Shown here one piece after another: positions 56,776-64,000 of a stretch of 64,000 bases of DNA. The notes under the pieces were generated by a model. It saw nothing but the letters and a program-made list of their open reading frames with translations. It searched no databases and was not told the DNA's origin. The number at the start of each line of letters is the position of its first letter. Positions within the stretch are counted from its first letter, which is position 1. Made by a program: the position numbers and the translations under genes. The stretch lies in contig MEPO01000003.1 in the NCBI GenBank assembly GCA_001769805.1, forward strand, positions 62,001 through 126,000, read 5' to 3'. Origin of the DNA: Bdellovibrionales bacterium GWA1_52_35. Its GTDB lineage: Bacteria; Bdellovibrionota; UBA1018.

Positions 56776-58074
56776 TCATTCATCCTTCGGTGCGAAGCGC
56801 TGGTGAGGAGCCTGGTTCTCGGAAGCAAAATACGCCTCCAGCCCGGAAATGGTACCAGCCTTCAAATGATCAGATATCGAGGAGTCCATGCTGTGCATTC
56901 CCAGTGCCGCGCCCGTCTGGACCACCGACGGAATCTGAATGAACTGGCTTTTGCGGATCAGGCTTCCAATCGCCGAGTTGTTGATGAGAATCTCGGTTGC
57001 CAGTACCTGGCCTGCATTGTTTTCGAGTGGAATCAATTTCTGTGCGATAATTCCGCGGAGCGATTCCGAGATCATCATCTGGATCTGCTGTTTCTGGTCA
57101 GCCGGAAACATATCGAGCAGCCTCGTGATCGTCCGGACCGCGCTGGTGGTGTGCAAGGTCGAAATCACCAGATGGCCGGTCTCAGAGGCCGTGATGGCGA
57201 GAGAGGCGGTCTCATAATCCCTGAGCTCGCCAATCATGATGACATCCGGATCTTCCCGGAGGGCCGCGCGCAAAGCCGCTGAAAAGCTGGCCGTATGGTC
57301 GATCAATTGCCGTTGGCTGAAATGTGCTTTATTCGGCACGAATACATTTTCAATCGGGTCTTCCAGTGAAATGATGTGGCAGGACCGCTTTTGATTGATC
57401 ATCTCCAGCATCGCGGCAACAGTGGTGCTCTTGCCACAACCACTGGGGCCGGTGACCAGGACGAGGCCCTGATGATAATTGGTCAGTTGCGTCATGACAG
57501 TTTCGGAAAGGCCCAGACTCTTGGGAGTCGCAATATTTTTGCGGATCATGCGGAAAGACCCGTCATAACCGTTCTTCTGCTTCAGAATACACATGCGATA
57601 ACGTTCGTCTTCCAGGACGAGCGAGGTATCCAGGTACTTGTTCTTCAGCAGCAGCTCGCGCTGAGCAGGGTCCAGCAGATTAAAAAGTAGGGTCTCGGCT
57701 TCTGCGGCGTTGATGGGAGCAGGACCGAATTCCTGGAGCGTTCCGAACTTCCGAACGACTGGGGGGCTCCCGACAATGATGTGAAAGTCAGAGGCCCCGG
57801 CCGCGCGGGCTGAACTGAGAAGCTGGGCGATGGGAAGACTTTTGCCCGGGGCAGGTTTGGTTGAAGCAGGCCCTGCCTGGGTGGCCCTTTGCCAGGTGCT
57901 TTGGATCTGCTCGGCATGCCCCGCATTGAGGAGCTGCGCCTGAAGAAGGACTTGGAGCAGAGAAATTCCTCCCACAGCCTGCAGCTGGCTGGCTTTGGCA
58001 ATCTGAATTTGCGCGGTGGATAATAACTTATTGTGGAGTACAACCTTTTCGACAAACTGATCGAAGGCATCCAT
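56776..58074 (-). CDS. PilT/PilU-like ATPase with N-terminal extension
   Basis: 432 residues. An extra N-terminal region (~1-80, EKVVLHNKLLSTAQIQIAK) with a helical pattern precedes a PilT-type core: ASDFHIIVGSPPVVR at ~95, Walker A GPSGCGKSTT, Walker B IMIGELRDYET and ISTLHTTSAVRTITRLLD. Likely accessory retraction motor working with the adjacent PilT. The extension resembles in length and position the start of GspE/PilB-like proteins. Two genes in one operon. Confidence 0.88.
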   Translation of the reverse strand: MDAFDQFVEKVVLHNKLLSTAQIQIAKASQLQAVGGISLLQVLLQAQLLNAGHAEQIQSTWQRATQAGPASTKPAPGKSLPIAQLLSSARAAGASDFHIIVGSPPVVRKFGTLQEFGPAPINAAEAETLLFNLLDPAQRELLLKNKYLDTSLVLEDERYRMCILKQKNGYDGSFRMIRKNIATPKSLGLSETVMTQLTNYHQGLVLVTGPSGCGKSTTVAAMLEMINQKRSCHIISLEDPIENVFVPNKAHFSQRQLIDHTASFSAALRAALREDPDVIMIGELRDYETASLAITASETGHLVISTLHTTSAVRTITRLLDMFPADQKQQIQMMISESLRGIIAQKLIPLENNAGQVLATEILINNSAIGSLIRKSQFIQIPSVVQTGAALGMHSMDSSISDHLKAGTISGLEAYFASENQAPHQRFAPKDE

Positions 58075-58192
58075 TCAGTTAGCGTAAACCGAATTCGGGA
58101 TGGTGACGAGAGCTGTTTTTCAACCAGTGCCAAGATTTTGTCTCCTGTTGTGAAAGACCCGATCACGCTGTTCGACGTCTCTCGGCTGCAGC

Positions 58193-58222
58193 AAAAAGGC
58201 CGGATGGCACAGCCACCCGGCC
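58193..58222 (-). terminator. Intrinsic terminator after the barrel-like protein gene
   Basis: An 11-pair stem (58198-58208 with 58212-58222, one G-U pair, loop ACA) is followed on the minus strand by five T residues. It lies 24 bases after the stop of the minus-strand gene at 58247. Confidence 0.75.
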
Positions 58223-58246
58223 CTTTCAGTCGGAGTTTGTGTTGGG

Positions 58247-58885
58247 TTATGCCAACGGGATCGCCAATGTTAGAGAACCGGTGTAAATCGCTTCTTCCGT
58301 TCCCAGCGTCACGTCAGGGCGCAAGCCCAGTGCGACTCCGCCCAGACCCCATTCCATGTCAGCACCCACATTGGGGAATGCTGTTGTCTTGCTGGTCTGA
58401 TCAGTGCCGATCACAATCGAGTTGGGTTGCGAGCGGTAAGTGATGTTTGCTCCACCGTGCGCTGCCAGTCGGAAATTATCGGTGAAGTTATACCCGATCT
58501 TCACGTTGGCTGGCACGTAGAAGAAGTTGGCTCCTTCATTGCCCTGTGAGACCTCAGAATCGGTACCGAAGAAATTGGCATCTGAATTCCCAAGGTGGGA
58601 ATAGATGATACCGGTCGACGGACCGATGTACCAATTGCTCATCGACTCCGGCATCACCGTGCTGGCGATGTTCCAGTCAAGAGTAAGACCGGCGGCAAAG
58701 CGGCTCGTGTCTTCTCGCTGGGCATCCTTGAAAACCAGAACACCGGCTTGCGGCCGAACGGCCAGCTTCTCTTCCTTGAGACCACCGGGCACCTTCGCTT
58801 CCGTGCGAGAACCCATATCATCCTGCGCCCAGGCTGCCAGGCTTCCCAGCGCGCTGATCGCTATCACTAGTAGTTTTGTATGCAT
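58247..58885 (-). CDS. Probable outer-membrane beta-barrel protein
   Basis: 212 residues from ATG 58885 (GGAG upstream). Signal peptide ends LAAWA-QDD. The mature part has alternating hydrophobic beta strands, with FRLAAHGGANITYR and GALTLAIPLA-like end strands typical of small outer-membrane barrels. Followed by its own terminator. Function unknown. Confidence 0.6.
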   Translation of the reverse strand: MHTKLLVIAISALGSLAAWAQDDMGSRTEAKVPGGLKEEKLAVRPQAGVLVFKDAQREDTSRFAAGLTLDWNIASTVMPESMSNWYIGPSTGIIYSHLGNSDANFFGTDSEVSQGNEGANFFYVPANVKIGYNFTDNFRLAAHGGANITYRSQPNSIVIGTDQTSKTTAFPNVGADMEWGLGGVALGLRPDVTLGTEEAIYTGSLTLAIPLA

Positions 58886-58984
58886 ACGTATATCTCCCAT
58901 GTTTATCGACATTTTGTGCAACAGCCAAGCCAACTCGGCGCGGCGGTTACGGACCTGCAGGTCAATTCCTTCAAAAGGAATGCG

Positions 58985-59644
58985 ATGCCGATACCATTTG
59001 ACGAGTTCCGCCCAATTTTTCCGCCGCATCCAGCGGCTAAATGGCGACCGGAAGAGCTCGCATCCGTTACGGGCTACCTTGCCCAATACAAATACGATGA
59101 CTGGCGGACCCTGGTTTATGTCTTCCCTGACGGCGAAATACAGTTATATGGCAGGAAAAAGCAGAGGTTGGCCCGCTATCGTCCGCCGCTGGAACTGATC
59201 CGTTCGCTGGAAGCGTTGAACTTTTCCAAGGGGAAATTCCAGGTTCTGGATGGGGGCTTGCTGCATTACAAGACAGAAAGAGTGAAGGACACTTTGGTTC
59301 TGTGGGATGTTCTCGTATATGACGGACAATACTTAATTGGCACGAATTTCACGCAGCGCTATGGCATTTTGGAGGAAATGACCGGCCGCCCGGAAAACTG
59401 GGTTTATCTGGCTGCTGGAGCCCTGAGAATCCCGGTCGGCCTGCAGATTTCCGGAAATCTGTGGCTCGCTCCTGTTTTCAGTTCAAATTTCAGTGAACTA
59501 TATAAAAATGCCAGCCAGCTTCCGGAAATTGAAGGTTTGGTACTGAAAGATCCAAATGCCCCACTTCAGCGGGCGTGGACAATGGACGAAAACGCCACCT
59601 GGATGATCCGGGTGCGGAAACCGGAAGTACACTATCGGTTCTGA
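58985..59644 (+). CDS. Minimal ATP-dependent ligase-like nucleotidyltransferase
   Basis: 219 residues from ATG 58985 (AAGGA four bases upstream), which avoids overlap with the divergent barrel gene. Motif I reads KYDDWR (canonical KxDGxR, Lys kept, Gly changed), motif III reads LDGGLLHYK where the usual Glu of LDGE is Gly, motif IV EGLVLKDP and motif V WMIRVRKP. The length covers only the adenylation domain; no OB fold is seen. It is the first of three genes that together resemble LigD. Substrate (DNA or RNA) and activity unknown. Confidence 0.7.
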   Translation: MPIPFDEFRPIFPPHPAAKWRPEELASVTGYLAQYKYDDWRTLVYVFPDGEIQLYGRKKQRLARYRPPLELIRSLEALNFSKGKFQVLDGGLLHYKTERVKDTLVLWDVLVYDGQYLIGTNFTQRYGILEEMTGRPENWVYLAAGALRIPVGLQISGNLWLAPVFSSNFSELYKNASQLPEIEGLVLKDPNAPLQRAWTMDENATWMIRVRKPEVHYRF

Positions 59645-59672
59645 TCGGCGCGTAATTTGAAACCATAATGGT

Positions 59673-60446
59673 ATGGCGACAAATCCAAGGAAAAACGGAC
59701 AGCATAAACTCGTGTCGGTGCCCGGCGGAAAAGAGCAATCAGCCGTGGGTGAGTTGTTGAGCGGCAGGGTCTCCAAGGCCCCTCGGACGCCCAGGAAGAA
59801 AAAAGCTGAAATTCCCGCTCAGGAGTTGCCCAAAGAGGTGGCGAAGCTTGCGAATCTGTTTGCTGCCGCACGAACCATCAAGAAAGAAATCGAAAGCAAG
59901 GAACAGTATGCCAGGAATCGTCTGGACGAGTTCTGTCTGCGCGACTTCGCGCGTCGCGCTGCTTTGAGTGATCGCCGACCCGGAAGCATTGATTACAGTT
60001 CTGATTACGCGAAATTTAAATTTGTACTGACCTCCCGGACGACCCTGACTCCGGAAAAGGAAGAAGCATTGACGGATCTGGGATTGCCCCTCGGTGAGCA
60101 GACCCGCCTTGCAGGAATCGAGATCAATTACGAAGCAATCCGGGCGCATGGTCTAGAGGAAAAATTGCGGCAGGCTCTGGAATCCATGGATATTGACAAG
60201 AGCATTCTCGACGAGTGCTTCCGGCCCAAGGTGGAACTCAAGGAAAGTTTCTACGATCGCTTGCCCGAACTTGTTGGACATATTGTCGAGCGCAAGGACG
60301 AACTCGAGGACAAAATGCACGAAGTGCTTCGTATTCTGCAGCCGACCGCACAGCTCCGGAATGTGGATGTGAAAGGCCTGACCGCCAAACAATGTTTCGA
60401 TCTTGTCACGCAGACCGAAATCGAAGCCGAGGAGGAGATTGCCTGA
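59673..60446 (+). CDS. Unknown basic and helical protein between ligase-like and LigD-polymerase genes
   Basis: 257 residues. The first ~55 residues are basic and low in order (SKAPRTPRKKKAEI), then mostly alpha-helical with a charged pattern (KEVAKLANLFAAARTIKKEI, ERKDELEDKMHEVLRIL). It is not Ku and I recognise no family. Its start is 28 bases after the ligase-like stop and its stop overlaps the following gene's start, so it belongs to the same operon. A nucleic-acid binding or scaffolding role is a guess. Confidence 0.6.
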   Translation: MATNPRKNGQHKLVSVPGGKEQSAVGELLSGRVSKAPRTPRKKKAEIPAQELPKEVAKLANLFAAARTIKKEIESKEQYARNRLDEFCLRDFARRAALSDRRPGSIDYSSDYAKFKFVLTSRTTLTPEKEEALTDLGLPLGEQTRLAGIEINYEAIRAHGLEEKLRQALESMDIDKSILDECFRPKVELKESFYDRLPELVGHIVERKDELEDKMHEVLRILQPTAQLRNVDVKGLTAKQCFDLVTQTEIEAEEEIA

Positions 60447-61378
60447 GCATCGAGTCACGGTATGTCAACGTCCAAGGGCGACTCCTCAAGTTTTCCAACC
60501 TGAGCAAGGTGTTTTATCCGGCCTCAGGTTTTACGAAGGGTCAGATCCTTGAGTATTACCGCAAAATCGGCCCGACTGTTCTGCCGTATCTCCAGAACCG
60601 ACCCTTTACGTTAAAGCGGTTTCCGGACGGAGTACGGGGGAGCGCATTTTACGAAAAGCAGTGTCCCCACTACCGGCAGCCCTGGGTCGCCACGGGTATC
60701 ATGGGTTCCACCCGGTATTGTCTGATCAATGATCTGGCGACCCTGCTTTGGGCCGTAAACCTGGCGGCAATCGAACTCCATACCACGCTCGGGACCATCT
60801 CCTCGCCACAGAAGCCGACGATGTGTGTCTTTGATCTGGACCCAGGAGAAGGCGTGGATCTGAGCGGTTGCATGGAAGTGGCTTTGCAGATGCAGAATAT
60901 ATTTAAGACGCTCCGCCTCGAGGCCGTACCAAAGACCTCCGGGATGAAAGGTCTTCATTTGCTGGTACCCCTGAATTCCCAGCAGGCAATCGGTTCGGTG
61001 AGGGAGTTCACGAAACAGGCAGCAGAGTTCATGGAGCTTAAATTTCCTGACTTGGTCACCTCGAAGATGCCCAAGCAGTACCGAGCTGGAAAAGTCTACA
61101 TCGACTGGCAGCAGAACACTGATTTCAAGACAACAACCTCGGTGTACTCACTGCGGGCTAACGAATTCCCCACGGTTTCAACCCCGCTGGACTGGCGTGA
61201 AATAGAACCCGGAACTGCGCGGAATTATGAAGTGGCGGAGGTTCTGGAACGCGTCAGGAAAAAAGGGGATCTTGCTGCTCCTGTATTGGAAACGGTCCAG
61301 ACGCTTCCGGTTTTCAATGATGATCTCAGGGGCATACTGGGGCGCGCCCTTGAAAAAAAATCCAAAAACGCGGCGTAA
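60443..61378 (+). CDS. Stand-alone LigD polymerase domain (non-homologous end-joining type)
   Basis: 311 residues. Starts apparently at CTG 60443, which overlaps the preceding TGA (CTGA) and follows a strong GAGGAGGAG four to five bases upstream; no ATG or GTG fits the family's N-terminus. The N-terminus (SNLSKVFYPASGFTKGQILEYY) and FDLDPGEGVDLS (catalytic Asp pair) and KVYIDWQQNTDFKTT (third Asp) are the LigD polymerase motifs. The domain acts as a primase-like polymerase at DNA ends in Ku-dependent joining. No Ku gene is in the window. Confidence 0.85.
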   Translation: MSIESRYVNVQGRLLKFSNLSKVFYPASGFTKGQILEYYRKIGPTVLPYLQNRPFTLKRFPDGVRGSAFYEKQCPHYRQPWVATGIMGSTRYCLINDLATLLWAVNLAAIELHTTLGTISSPQKPTMCVFDLDPGEGVDLSGCMEVALQMQNIFKTLRLEAVPKTSGMKGLHLLVPLNSQQAIGSVREFTKQAAEFMELKFPDLVTSKMPKQYRAGKVYIDWQQNTDFKTTTSVYSLRANEFPTVSTPLDWREIEPGTARNYEVAEVLERVRKKGDLAAPVLETVQTLPVFNDDLRGILGRALEKKSKNAA

Positions 61379-61380
61379 AG

Positions 61381-62088
61381 TCAGAAGTCAAATCCAGCGC
61401 GAAACACCACTTTCGGGGCAGCGTCGAAAGGATCCGCGGAATCGATTGCTGCGGAAGTGAGTTCATTTTTCAAAGACTTTCGGTTGCCATCAAAAACCAT
61501 CATGGCTCTGATGAAACCATTCCGGCCTATTTGTTTGGAAACGCCGGCGCGGGCGCTGAAAGCAGTCTTGTCCCGGGTCCGAATATCGAGGCCGCTTTCG
61601 AGGGCCGCTTCAAGCTGTACGATATTGGCGAGGTTCTGCTCGGATAGAATTCTGATGCCGGCAAATTGGGACACCTGTCTATCCTGCACCCCCTGGCTCA
61701 TGCCGAGAGGAATAGCTGTAATAGTGGTTTGCCCATCACCGTGATTGAAGTGGGTCCCAAGCTCCACGCCAAGCCGGCGCTGGATTTCGTCCTGTTTGAT
61801 CAAAAAGGCGAAGGCGGGTTCCAGCGGGTGTATGACTCCACTGGTCTTCAGGCGCACCGAGCCGATGATCTGGTCCTCCTGATTTTGGGTCTTGATGTTT
61901 CCGATTCCGGAAATATCAGCCCGGAGCAGGCCCAACTTGCCCTCCCCCTCGGCAAGCGGGACAAACTGCCCCTGATGAAGGACTCCTTCGGTGGATGGTT
62001 TCTCCTGGAATTCCGCATGCGCGACAGAAGCAATAAACGCCAAGAGTGCAAAAAGTGAAATTTTCAATGCGGGCACTTTTCGAGTCAT
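61381..62088 (-). CDS. Probable outer-membrane or exported beta-rich protein
   Basis: 235 residues, AGAGGAATTC before the ATG. Signal peptide ends SVAHAEF. Beta pattern with alternating strands and the C-terminal FRAGFDF, ending in Phe as in many outer-membrane proteins. No family recognised. Stop lies two bases from the LigD polymerase stop (convergent). Confidence 0.6.
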   Translation of the reverse strand: MTRKVPALKISLFALLAFIASVAHAEFQEKPSTEGVLHQGQFVPLAEGEGKLGLLRADISGIGNIKTQNQEDQIIGSVRLKTSGVIHPLEPAFAFLIKQDEIQRRLGVELGTHFNHGDGQTTITAIPLGMSQGVQDRQVSQFAGIRILSEQNLANIVQLEAALESGLDIRTRDKTAFSARAGVSKQIGRNGFIRAMMVFDGNRKSLKNELTSAAIDSADPFDAAPKVVFRAGFDF

Positions 62089-62268
62089 GAATTCCTCTGG
62101 GATTCATAGAGCAATTTCACGGCCATTCGTGCCATTCGGAAATTCTTGGGTATTCCGGGCGGGAGCGGGGACCTGTGTCGGGCATGACACTCGACGGCGC
62201 CTGTGCAGCTGAATACTTTGTGACTGTTGCAGAGTTTGGACTGCCCGTTGCATCTTGGGGCGTCAGTT

Positions 62269-62925
62269 ATGAAAACTACTTCCGGTTGTTTCAAAGTCGA
62301 AGTGCAGGATAAAAAGAATGTTTTCAATTATTATCGAAAACTTTCAGCAAACTATGAAGGTTATGCGGGAGCGGGATTTTATCATTTTTTTCGTCAACGG
62401 GAGCGCCGGGCGGTTCTCGAGTTCCTGGATCTGGAGCCCGCTGCACGATTCCTGGATGTCGGCTGTGGCGGTGGTTTTTACGCGCTGTCGGCCAAGCAGG
62501 CGGGAATGCATGTTACGGCAACAGATATTGTCCCGGAATTCACAGAGCGCCTGCGTGACAAGGTCGATGAGGTGGTGCAATCGGATATTGAGCAACTCTC
62601 TTTGAAGGGCCAGTTTGATCGCATTGTCTGTGCTGGAGTTCTGGACTTTGTCGTTGATCCGGAGGGCGCGTTGCGCAAGTTGGCCGGTCTTCTTGTCGAA
62701 GGTGGCAAATTGGTAGTTCTTCTGCCTCGTCAGGGCTGGGGAGGGGAGCTTTACCGGTTTGAGAAATGGATCTTCGGAATTCGTATCAACCTGTTTTCCC
62801 AGGAGTGGTTTGACAGCATGACCGCAAGCATGAATCTGATCCATGAAGGCAGAAGGAATCCCCTGCCCAACAGCATGGTTCTTTCTTACACTAAGATGCC
62901 GGATCGCGCTTGGCGATCCGGCTGA
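62269..62925 (+). CDS. SAM-dependent methyltransferase
   Basis: 218 residues from ATG 62269. The class I Rossmann motif DVGCGGGFYALSA is near residue 75, followed by ATDIVPEF and the QFDRIVCAGVLDFVVDPEGA segment. Resembles small-molecule methyltransferases of the UbiG/BioC and magnesium-protoporphyrin type; substrate unknown. The stop lies in a 10-base hairpin. Confidence 0.82.
   Translation: MKTTSGCFKVEVQDKKNVFNYYRKLSANYEGYAGAGFYHFFRQRERRAVLEFLDLEPAARFLDVGCGGGFYALSAKQAGMHVTATDIVPEFTERLRDKVDEVVQSDIEQLSLKGQFDRIVCAGVLDFVVDPEGALRKLAGLLVEGGKLVVLLPRQGWGGELYRFEKWIFGIRINLFSQEWFDSMTASMNLIHEGRRNPLPNSMVLSYTKMPDRAWRSG
62898..62922. terminator. Inverted repeat between convergent genes, possible bidirectional terminator
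   Basis: A perfect 10-base inverted repeat GCCGGATCGC / GCGATCCGGC with loop GCTTG covers the last codons of the methyltransferase, next to the convergent barrel gene at 62933. Neither side has a T-run, so it may act only partly. Confidence 0.35.
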
Positions 62926-62932
62926 GCTGAAC

Positions 62933-63538
62933 TCAAAAGAAATACTTTAGAGTACCGAGTACGTTCACAATCGTGCTGACGCCGTTCACAGTCGAATAAC
63001 CTGAAATCGGCTCATCGCTTGTCGTCTTGAACAGCAGGTTCAGTTCACCGCCTGCGGCCAGGCGTTCCGCAACGGGAATTTCATAGCCGGCTTTGGGGCC
63101 GATGAATAGGTTCATATTCCTTTTGCTGTCGTTATAGATTCCGGGTGCCGCGGCTTCTATATAAGATGAGACCAGTCCCGCTTTGGCTCCCAACTCCAGC
63201 CCTTCCATCAGCTCGCCCATCAGTACAGTGGCTTCGCCGCCAAAAAAAGTCATCGATTGGCTGCTGTTGTTCAGCGTGACGGCTGCCGAAGTGATTGAAC
63301 CCAGCGTAATGCGATCGACGAAAACGCCCGCGGAAGCCGTCGGTGTCAAGCGCATGCCAACAGTTCCGCCGTAGCTCAGATCACTGCCCTGCTGGTTGTT
63401 AGAGAAACCGACGCCCAGTTGTCCGGCCACGAACACGGATTGGCCACCGATTGCCGAAGCGGCTGAGGCGTTGCTTGCGTTAAATATACTGAAGATCAGT
63501 CCTATGCTGCAAAACCCTGAAAGCATTTTTTGTTTCAT
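62933..63538 (-). CDS. Probable outer-membrane beta-barrel protein
   Basis: 201 residues from ATG 63538 (GGAAAAAG upstream). Signal peptide ends NASNASAASA. The mature part is beta-rich with Gly/Ser/Thr turns, ends LKYFF with terminal Phe, as in outer-membrane barrels. It is 36 bases downstream of the lipoprotein on the same strand, so both may be one operon. Confidence 0.6.
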   Translation of the reverse strand: MKQKMLSGFCSIGLIFSIFNASNASAASAIGGQSVFVAGQLGVGFSNNQQGSDLSYGGTVGMRLTPTASAGVFVDRITLGSITSAAVTLNNSSQSMTFFGGEATVLMGELMEGLELGAKAGLVSSYIEAAAPGIYNDSKRNMNLFIGPKAGYEIPVAERLAAGGELNLLFKTTSDEPISGYSTVNGVSTIVNVLGTLKYFF

Positions 63539-63574
63539 ACTTTTTCCATTCCGCGCAAATTTGCGCAACGGTCC

Positions 63575-64000
63575 TTACCCGGAGCTGGCAACTTCAGCAG
63601 CTTTGATTGTGATTGAAACCGGGCTTGTACTGACGGCTGTTTGGCCATCCGTGTTTGTTGCGATGATATTCGCTTCATATCGCATCGATTCGCCACTGAC
63701 AGCCAAGTCTTGAACCTGTCTGGGTGTCAAGCTCGCGCGCCAGGTGGTGCCACCGATGTTCTGCATGGGAACTTCGAGCGGTACATGGAGGAATCTCACG
63801 CGGACGTCAGATACCTGGGCGTTGAAATCCTTGATGTCGGCGAGAAATTCAGGCGCTTTGGGGGTGGCCATGTCTTTTCCGATCTCGATTGAGTCAGGAA
63901 CGGCTCGTTGATTTATGACCGTTGGACCGCTCGGTGAAATATCCTTTCCTGAGTTCCCCTGGACTCCAGCACCAGCGCAACCGAAACCCAGAGCTGCAAT
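63575..64000 (-). CDS. Putative lipoprotein (5' partial)
   Basis: The frame is open to the right edge, so the start lies outside the window; 141 residues are visible. The first ones read IAALGFGCAGAG, a lipobox ending in Cys, which indicates a lipoprotein. The rest has an immunoglobulin-like beta pattern (RYEANIIATNTDGQTAVS). The internal ATG at 63871 is not the true start. Linked to the barrel gene downstream. Confidence 0.6.
   Translation of the reverse strand: MAALGFGCAGAGVQGNSGKDISPSGPTVINQRAVPDSIEIGKDMATPKAPEFLADIKDFNAQVSDVRVRFLHVPLEVPMQNIGGTTWRASLTPRQVQDLAVSGESMRYEANIIATNTDGQTAVSTSPVSITIKAAEVASSG

Noticed and set aside
59673-60446. Idea that the middle cassette gene is Ku
   Set aside because: None of the Ku N-terminal or core motifs is present.
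62898-62922. Hairpin as a full intrinsic terminator
   Set aside because: No T-run follows on either strand; kept only as a weak candidate.
1-64000. tRNA or rRNA genes
   Set aside because: No stretch shows the T-loop GGTTCGAATCC pattern with a matching acceptor stem, and no rRNA-like sequence was seen.
1-64000. Insertion sequences, integrases or phage genes
   Set aside because: No transposase, recombinase or capsid motifs and no flanking target duplications were noticed.

Overview
The window suggests a Gram-negative bacterium of moderate GC (a little over 50% by eye), most plausibly a member of Bdellovibrionota or a related former-deltaproteobacterial lineage. The clues are a TIGR02147-family protein (a family concentrated in Fibrobacter and Bdellovibrio relatives), a TadG-like pilus-assembly protein, two tandem PilT-type ATPases, many small signal-peptide proteins, outer-membrane barrels, an RND pump and an Alternative Complex III operon. 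This placement is inference; no rRNA or tRNA gene was found. Apart from one pseudogene fragment I see no insertion sequence, CRISPR array, prophage or integrase.

Layout. 0-8.9 kb: the end of a TPR/winged-helix regulator, uvrA, a lone E2-type acyltransferase core without a lipoyl domain, and large exported proteins of unknown function. 8.9-13.3 kb: a compact group that could make a lipid or small molecule (phosphopantetheinyl transferase, Lgt-like protein, radical SAM enzyme, thioester-reductase-like SDR, PAP2 phosphatase). 13.3-19.2 kb: a thioredoxin-like protein, an HD hydrolase, a histone-H1-like protein with an acidic tail, a TadG-like protein, and a gene-poor 350-base stretch holding two intrinsic terminators and perhaps an RNA gene. 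19.2-22.2 kb: lipA, an E2 acyltransferase and lipB in one operon. 22.2-32.5 kb: folE, mrp, alkD, tpx, a Pit phosphate transporter with its DUF47 partner, a beta-lactamase-fold hydrolase, class II aldolase and a decayed MacB-like permease tail. 32.5-38.7 kb: a DUF349 protein and an aminotransferase-pckA operon.

38.7-50.7 kb is a respiratory region. A complete actABCDEF operon (Alternative Complex III, quinol to cytochrome c) is followed, after three small exported proteins and the TIGR02147 gene, by a two-gene unit: a cytochrome-bd-superfamily-like membrane subunit fused to a c-type haem domain, and a second membrane protein with two c-type haem domains. No haem-copper oxidase is present, so this pair is a reasonable candidate for the terminal oxidase that accepts electrons from Complex III.

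50.7-64 kb: an RND pump without adaptor, an ABC-F ATPase, two PilT paralogues, barrel proteins, a methyltransferase and a three-gene cassette that looks like a split LigD: a minimal ligase-like nucleotidyltransferase, an unrecognised basic/helical protein, and a stand-alone LigD polymerase domain that appears to start at CTG and overlaps the preceding stop codon. I consider this cassette and the cytochrome pair the two most interesting systems here.
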